A stretch of DNA of 8,522 nucleotides from Bacillota bacterium (GTDB taxonomy: Bacteria; Bacillota; Bacilli; Paenibacillales; NBRC-103111): assembly GCA_023391955.1 (NCBI GenBank), contig JAEWAA010000035.1, forward strand, positions 1 through 8,522, read 5' to 3'. Below, piece after piece: positions 5,172 through 8,522 of this stretch. The notes beneath the pieces are model-generated. The model ran no database searches, was not told the origin of the DNA, and saw only the letters and a program-made list of their open reading frames with translations. Position 1 is the first letter of the stretch. Every line of letters begins with the position of its first letter. Both the position numbers and the translations under genes were made by a program.

Positions 5172-6161
5172 CTACACTCCCCTCGCATACGGATGAAGCA
5201 GGAGATGGCTCCGTATCTCCAGCCCGATGGGGATGGAGAGCTGCTTGTACGCCAATAAAACTGCTCCTGCTACCGGGGAGAAAGCAGGTTGAACGATGGA
5301 ATACGTTTTGTTTTTGCCGGAATTCAATATGGAATGAAGCTGCTGCCGGAAATACCCGCAATTGGCCACACTTCCAATGAAGGAAACCTTCACCTCCGGT
5401 TGGGTGAAGTACAAGCCCAGCATTTCGATTCCCACTACAATTTCATGGATGGCCCGGTCGCAAACCGCTTGAGCCAATGGACTGCCCGCCTCCGCAGCCC
5501 GGGTGATGATGGGCGCCAGTTCGCCAAACACCCGGTTCCGCTCCCGGCGGTCCTCCACAAACCCGCGGCGGGCAAGCCCGGATAATTCCTCGACGGTGGT
5601 TACCCTCCAATAAGCAAGAACATCCTGTACCAGGCTATGGTCCCCTTCACCGCTATTACCCGCCAACAGCTCATAAACAGCGTTATATGCCAGAAACCGG
5701 GCAGCACTAGCCGCATAATGATGAAGATCATAATTGCGGACCTGTTGGCCATCCTCGGTAACTGCGTAGATCATAGATCCGGTTCCCGCTATAACAATTA
5801 TGCCTGGTTCCGTGCCCAATGCTCCACTATGCGCCACCACCGCATCATTCACATGCTTCTTCGGGCAATCCAGACCCTCCACCGCTGTCAGGGGAAGCAC
5901 CCACTCCAAATCCGCCTCCGCATCAAAACCGGCGATTCCCGCTGTCAGCAAAACCACCTGCGACACATCTTTTTCCGCCAAATCAAGTGCCCTCGTGATT
6001 GCCTGCTGCACATTCCGGCTGGCATTCACGTCCTTATGTATAGATGATGCGCCATTCTCTATGTAGGAAAGCACCCTTCCGTCTAAATCTGCCACCATAA
6101 CCCGAGTCTGTGTACCGCCACCGTCAATCCCGATGACAACCTTATCCCTTGTCTCCACCAT
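5172..6161 (-). CDS. BadF/BadG/BcrA/BcrD-type ATPase; N-acetylglucosamine kinase-like protein
   Basis: A 329-residue cytoplasmic member of the ASKHA fold, expected to bind ATP and most like eukaryotic-type N-acetylglucosamine kinases. Seen: phosphate-1 loop IGIDGGGTQTRVMVAD (10-25); NGASSIHKD (37-45) where the sugar loop usually lies; LLTAGIAGFD (71-80); VNDAVVAHSGAL (104-115) with Asp106 as likely catalytic base; GIIVIAGTGSMIYAV (120-134), the phosphate-2 motif; FIGSVA (261-266); and the C-terminal adenosine-side P-V-A-G-A (297-301). Oddity: the GGWG-x-x-x-GDEGS loop, normally about 15-20 residues after GTGS, is replaced by NYDLHHYAASAAR (143-155). Substrate or activity may therefore differ from GlcNAc kinases. 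GGGAGG ends 8 nt before the ATG. It lies 39 nt after the DinB gene and 2 nt before the GNAT gene, so the three are probably co-transcribed. Confidence 0.82.
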   Translation of the reverse strand: MVETRDKVVIGIDGGGTQTRVMVADLDGRVLSYIENGASSIHKDVNASRNVQQAITRALDLAEKDVSQVVLLTAGIAGFDAEADLEWVLPLTAVEGLDCPKKHVNDAVVAHSGALGTEPGIIVIAGTGSMIYAVTEDGQQVRNYDLHHYAASAARFLAYNAVYELLAGNSGEGDHSLVQDVLAYWRVTTVEELSGLARRGFVEDRRERNRVFGELAPIITRAAEAGSPLAQAVCDRAIHEIVVGIEMLGLYFTQPEVKVSFIGSVANCGYFRQQLHSILNSGKNKTYSIVQPAFSPVAGAVLLAYKQLSIPIGLEIRSHLLLHPYARGV

Positions 6162-6200
6162 TGTCTGTGCCTCCCAGTTATCTCCGGCTCTACTAAGGCA

Positions 6201-6659
6201 TTATTCCGTCACGTTTTTCCCTGTGATCTGCTTCATGTGATGCTGCAGGTGGTTGACATAATCCTCAATCAGCCAGCCTAAGGTGACGGTTATTTCATCA
6301 TCCAATATCACAGGTCTGGTCAGGTCCTCTGCATTTCCATTTTTCAATACATACAGCACCTGTCTATTCAAAAAGGTCCACAGCGTGATCAATTCCCTAT
6401 ACGTATAATTGGCTGAATAGCCGTGCAGCGCAACCCATTGATTTTGTTGGTATTTTTCGATCCGGACCGGATCAGAGGCCAGCATAATTTTCACAAACCG
6501 CATATGATTATTCGTGGCGGAATCACAGAGATGGCCGAGAATTTCCTGCTTGGACCAGCTCTCCCGGTTTATTTTGTGAAGCGCTTCCTCTTCCTTAATT
6601 TCCTCCAAGTAAGATGGAATAGTTAGAATCAGGTGTTCCAGCTTTTGGACGACGCTCAT
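6201..6659 (-). CDS. DinB superfamily (DinB/YfiT-like four-helix) protein
   Basis: A 152-residue, mainly helical protein of the DinB superfamily, metal-binding four-helix bundles. Some members act as thiol-dependent S-transferases, for example with bacillithiol; many are uncharacterised. Seen: NRESWSKQEILGHLCDSATN (31-50) with the first ligand His43 in the typical W-x(2-3)-E-x-L-x-H-L motif, and IEDYVNHLQHHMKQI (131-145) with the HxxxH pair His137/His141. The three histidines are the usual metal triad. A near-perfect ribosome binding site AAAGGAGGA ends 5 nt before the ATG at 6659. It is the first gene of the seven-gene run. An inverted repeat lies 32-75 bp upstream of its start. The substrate is unknown. 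Confidence 0.83.
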   Translation of the reverse strand: MSVVQKLEHLILTIPSYLEEIKEEEALHKINRESWSKQEILGHLCDSATNNHMRFVKIMLASDPVRIEKYQQNQWVALHGYSANYTYRELITLWTFLNRQVLYVLKNGNAEDLTRPVILDDEITVTLGWLIEDYVNHLQHHMKQITGKNVTE

Positions 6660-6690
6660 TCGATTCCTCCTTTATTCTCCAAACGGACTA

Positions 6691-6734
6691 CCCCCAAAAG
6701 GTCTAAACAGTTCGGCCCGATCATCCTTTGGGGG
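6691..6734. repeat. Inverted repeat between the orphan gene and the DinB operon
   Basis: CCCCCAAAAGG (6691-6701) and CCTTTGGGGG (6725-6734) are complementary apart from one extra A, enclosing 23 nt. It lies 19 bp after the stop of the gene at 6754-7407 and about 32 bp before the DinB start. Read on the minus strand it could be a hairpin, but no T-run follows, so it is not a classical terminator. Attenuator, partial terminator and operator are all open. Confidence 0.5.
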
Positions 6735-6753
6735 CATCCGCCTGGGACGGCGT

Positions 6754-7407
6754 TTACTTGCCGGGGTCTATCCGGAGAACAGAGCTGATCTGATTGAACA
6801 CTGCGGGTGTAATCCCTTCTGTCAGACCAAATTTGCGGGCAGTAGCCGGTGTAACCTGCAAAAAAGACTCCACAAAAATCTCTTCCCCAACTTTCAGACG
6901 GAAGTTCTGTGAGACAGCTCCGCGGCTCATCTGCAACGGGTACTTGATCAGTCCCAAAGCCACAGTACCAATAGCGGAAACAAATATTTCATTGTCGCTG
7001 ATTGGAGTAAACACCGGCTGACCATCTGGCGGAGCTTCGACCACTGTATTTCCGATCCGGACCGCTATGTTTGTACGTGAAACCGGTTTGGCCACGAAGG
7101 TCATACTCCGGTCGGCCGTGTTATACCGGAGGCGATACCTCCGTTTGTTGATCAGACCCAATGTCCGGGCCGTTGCCCTGCTTACCGAGATCATATTGTC
7201 GATACATTCGGAAGCGTCATTGTTACCAAGAATTACAGTTGCTCTTGCATTGCCTTTTCTCAAAATAGTTCTGCCAGCGGGAATCTCTACTCCAAAGGAA
7301 GGTAAGGGAGAACCTCCGCAATTGCCCAGCAGCTCTGCTTCTTTCCCCAAATCCTTATCAATTACAGCATCGAAGATTGCACGGTAAATCATTGGAATGC
7401 GCCACAT
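6754..7407 (-). CDS. Uncharacterised protein with internal DN-x-I-x-VS ... LGL repeats
   Basis: A protein of 217 residues (or 212 if the ATG at 7392 is used) that I do not recognise. It has no signal peptide or membrane segment. The sequence shows at least two, perhaps three, related units: DNMISVSRATARTLGLINKR (70-89), DNEIFVSAIGTVALGLIK (138-155), and FLQVTPATARKFGLTEG (182-198). Each is preceded by a beta-rich stretch such as RTNIAVRIGN or NFRLKVGEE, suggesting repeated small beta domains. The N-terminus is IYRAIFDAVIDKDLGK, followed by a G/S/P-rich stretch, then IPAGRTILRKGNARATVIL. The start is uncertain: GAAGG abuts the ATG at 7407 with no spacer, and the ATG at 7392 is 15 nt away. A TGA lies two codons upstream, so no longer in-frame form exists. 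It stands alone between a terminator and an inverted repeat. Confidence 0.6.
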   Translation of the reverse strand: MWRIPMIYRAIFDAVIDKDLGKEAELLGNCGGSPLPSFGVEIPAGRTILRKGNARATVILGNNDASECIDNMISVSRATARTLGLINKRRYRLRYNTADRSMTFVAKPVSRTNIAVRIGNTVVEAPPDGQPVFTPISDNEIFVSAIGTVALGLIKYPLQMSRGAVSQNFRLKVGEEIFVESFLQVTPATARKFGLTEGITPAVFNQISSVLRIDPGK

Positions 7408-7593
7408 CCTTCACCGTTGTGAAATTAGAGCTCCCCTTTTACTAAAGTGAAAGCTCATAATAGGGTATGTGACCATTCGTCTTCTTGCGCTCAATTTGCC
7501 GGCGAAGCGAGATTCAATAGATGTAGAACACTCCTCAGTGTAAAATAAACACACCTAAAATTCTATATTTTCTCAGAAATTTCAAACACTTAG
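7408..7593. other. Gene-free AT-rich stretch upstream of the orphan gene
   Basis: No coding region is supported here. It must hold the promoter for the minus-strand gene at 6754-7407, since a terminator lies immediately upstream, but I see no well-spaced -35/-10 pair. The best -10 on the minus strand is TATTAT (7457-7462), with a poor -35. TTGAAA (7580-7585) and TAGAAT (7560-7565) are good hexamers but only 14 bp apart. Confidence 0.4.
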
Positions 7594-7629
7594 AAAAAAA
7601 GAACCCTCTTTGTCCAAAAGAAGGCTCTT
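7594..7629 (-). terminator. Intrinsic terminator of the beta-helix protein gene
   Basis: On the minus strand a 13-bp stem (7617-7629 paired with 7599-7611), containing two G.U pairs, encloses the 5-nt loop TGGAC and is followed by TTTTTTT (7594-7600). It lies 34 bp after the stop codon at 7664. It is a strong, textbook-form terminator, so the genes further left need their own promoter. Confidence 0.88.
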
Positions 7630-7663
7630 CCTTATGAAGCTTGGGCTGCTGCAGTGTGGCCAG

Positions 7664-8522
7664 TTACTGGAGTCCCATCAGATCGGATTGTACCCGGACG
7701 GCTCCCGTCCCCTGGTTGACATCAGCGGAGAAGTTCTCCTCCATCTGTACGCTGCCGGATGTCAGCAGATGGATTTCCTTGCCGTCCACCTCATTTTCCA
7801 CCAGCAGCATCTGTCCTTGCTTCTGAAATACACATCCCGTCAGTTGGACCGTGGTAGGCAGATATTGCTCCATCGCCTGGTTCCCGGTGAAGCGGATTGC
7901 GTTGTCCCGGAGTACGGAATGGAGGATGCTCACCATGTCCACGGGCGTATTAATGAGCAGAAATGGAGTCGGCTGGCTGTGCAGCACACGCACCTGTTCG
8001 AACACCAGATGCTCCTGCCGGGGGACAGGTGAACCGGGATAGTAAGAGCGGCTGAACCGGTCATTGTCGAAATGGACGGAAAAGGCAGGCCGGGCTTTAT
8101 GCAGATAAATATGGCGGAAGGACACATTCCTCACTCCTGCCGTATACACCGGATCACGTTGGACCATGGTCCAGGAGATGCCGTCCAGGATAGTGGTGCC
8201 CTGCTCATGCACCGGTCGGGTACGGGAAATGTAACGCTGACCATCCGGCTCCGCCTTCACCCGGTAAAGTCGCCCTCCAGATACCACGGTGTCGGACTTC
8301 TGCACCTCCATCCCCTCCCGCCAATCCGTCCAAGCCCCGGCCAGAATCCGGCAGAAATACCCGACGCAGGGCTTACTTTCATCCTCGCCGGACAGATCGT
8401 AACAATGCTCGATCACACCCTCTTCGATCCAACCCAGCTCCGGATTGCCCACATCGTAATCATGGCCGTTCAGGGCTACCGCATCGTCGTAGGTGTCAAA
8501 CCGGCCGTCACTGATCCGGAAC
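7664..8522 (-). CDS. Right-handed beta-helix protein, probably carbohydrate-active (partial; 5' end outside window)
   Basis: The last 285 residues of a protein whose frame is open to the right edge, starting FRISDGRFDTYDDAVALNGH in the window; no start codon is claimed. Stretches such as GVRNVSFRHIYLHKARPAFS, HLVFEQVRVLHSQ, VSILHSVLRDNAIRF and TVQLTGCVFQKQGQMLLVEN have the alternating-hydrophobic rung pattern of right-handed parallel beta-helices (pectate-lyase or GH28-like). Before these, DGRFDTYDDAVALNGHDY resembles the early rungs of polygalacturonase-like folds. A block with AWTDWREGMEVQKSDTVV, GRLYRV and ISWTMVQRD looks like an inserted beta domain reminiscent of small chitin/cellulose-binding modules. 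Polysaccharide cleavage or binding is inferred from the fold; catalytic residues cannot be placed without the missing part. A tail-spike-like protein is the alternative, but no phage genes are near. A strong terminator follows. Confidence 0.7.
   Translation of the reverse strand, partial: FRISDGRFDTYDDAVALNGHDYDVGNPELGWIEEGVIEHCYDLSGEDESKPCVGYFCRILAGAWTDWREGMEVQKSDTVVSGGRLYRVKAEPDGQRYISRTRPVHEQGTTILDGISWTMVQRDPVYTAGVRNVSFRHIYLHKARPAFSVHFDNDRFSRSYYPGSPVPRQEHLVFEQVRVLHSQPTPFLLINTPVDMVSILHSVLRDNAIRFTGNQAMEQYLPTTVQLTGCVFQKQGQMLLVENEVDGKEIHLLTSGSVQMEENFSADVNQGTGAVRVQSDLMGLQ

Noticed and set aside
5637..6066. Two + strand open frames opposite the kinase homologue
   Set aside because: Low-complexity, Cys/Arg/His-rich translations typical of antisense frames.
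7560..7585. TTGAAA / TAGAAT promoter on the minus strand
   Set aside because: The hexamers are good but the spacer is 14 bp, too short for a normal sigma-A promoter.
1..8522. CRISPR array, tRNA/rRNA, defence system or prophage
   Set aside because: No regularly spaced direct repeats, no cloverleaf or rRNA stretches, and no nuclease, integrase or phage structural proteins seen; Nudix, DinB and GNAT genes alone are not evidence of defence.

Overview
The window looks like chromosomal DNA of a Gram-positive, endospore-forming bacterium of the Paenibacillus type. This is inferred from strong GGAGG-type ribosome binding sites, middling GC content, intrinsic terminators, and a gene set common in that group: a DUF3139 small membrane protein, a FlaR-type P-loop kinase, DinB, GNAT and Nudix proteins, and an AraC regulator beside a glycosidase. 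No species marker, RNA gene, phage gene or CRISPR array is visible.

Layout: (1) 4-1572, minus strand, a compact family 31 glycoside hydrolase, divergent from (2) 1689-2558, plus strand, an AraC-family regulator. They share a 116-bp intergenic region holding two good opposed promoters whose -35 boxes overlap. (3) 2568-2732, a 165-bp MITE-like palindromic element with 20-bp terminal inverted repeats, directly after the regulator. (4) 2733-2768, an intrinsic terminator serving the minus strand. (5) 2786-6659, a run of seven minus-strand genes with very short gaps or overlaps. In transcription order they encode a DinB-fold protein, a BadF/NagK-like sugar kinase homologue, a GNAT acetyltransferase, a small lipoprotein, a FlaR-type P-loop kinase, a DUF3139 membrane protein and a Nudix hydrolase. 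(6) 6691-6734, an inverted repeat just upstream of that run. (7) 6754-7407, minus strand, an unrecognised protein with internal repeats. (8) 7408-7593, an AT-rich gene-free stretch, followed by a strong minus-strand terminator at 7594-7629. (9) 7664 to the right edge, the 3' part of a beta-helix, carbohydrate-active-looking protein.

The GH31 gene and AraC gene look like a local sugar-responsive pair: the regulator would sense a sugar through its N-terminal cupin and control the glycosidase. The seven-gene run looks like one operon of small housekeeping, detoxification and modification functions; its genes share no single obvious pathway. Several start codons had to be moved inward to fit ribosome binding sites and neighbouring stops. 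The changed genes are Nudix, DUF3139, lipoprotein and GNAT.

I do not see a clear new multi-gene system. The most distinctive items are the whole-element palindrome at 2568-2732, whose transition mismatches are mostly G.T on one strand, the interlocked divergent promoter, the kinase homologue lacking a usual sugar-site motif, and the repeat-containing orphan protein at 6754-7407.
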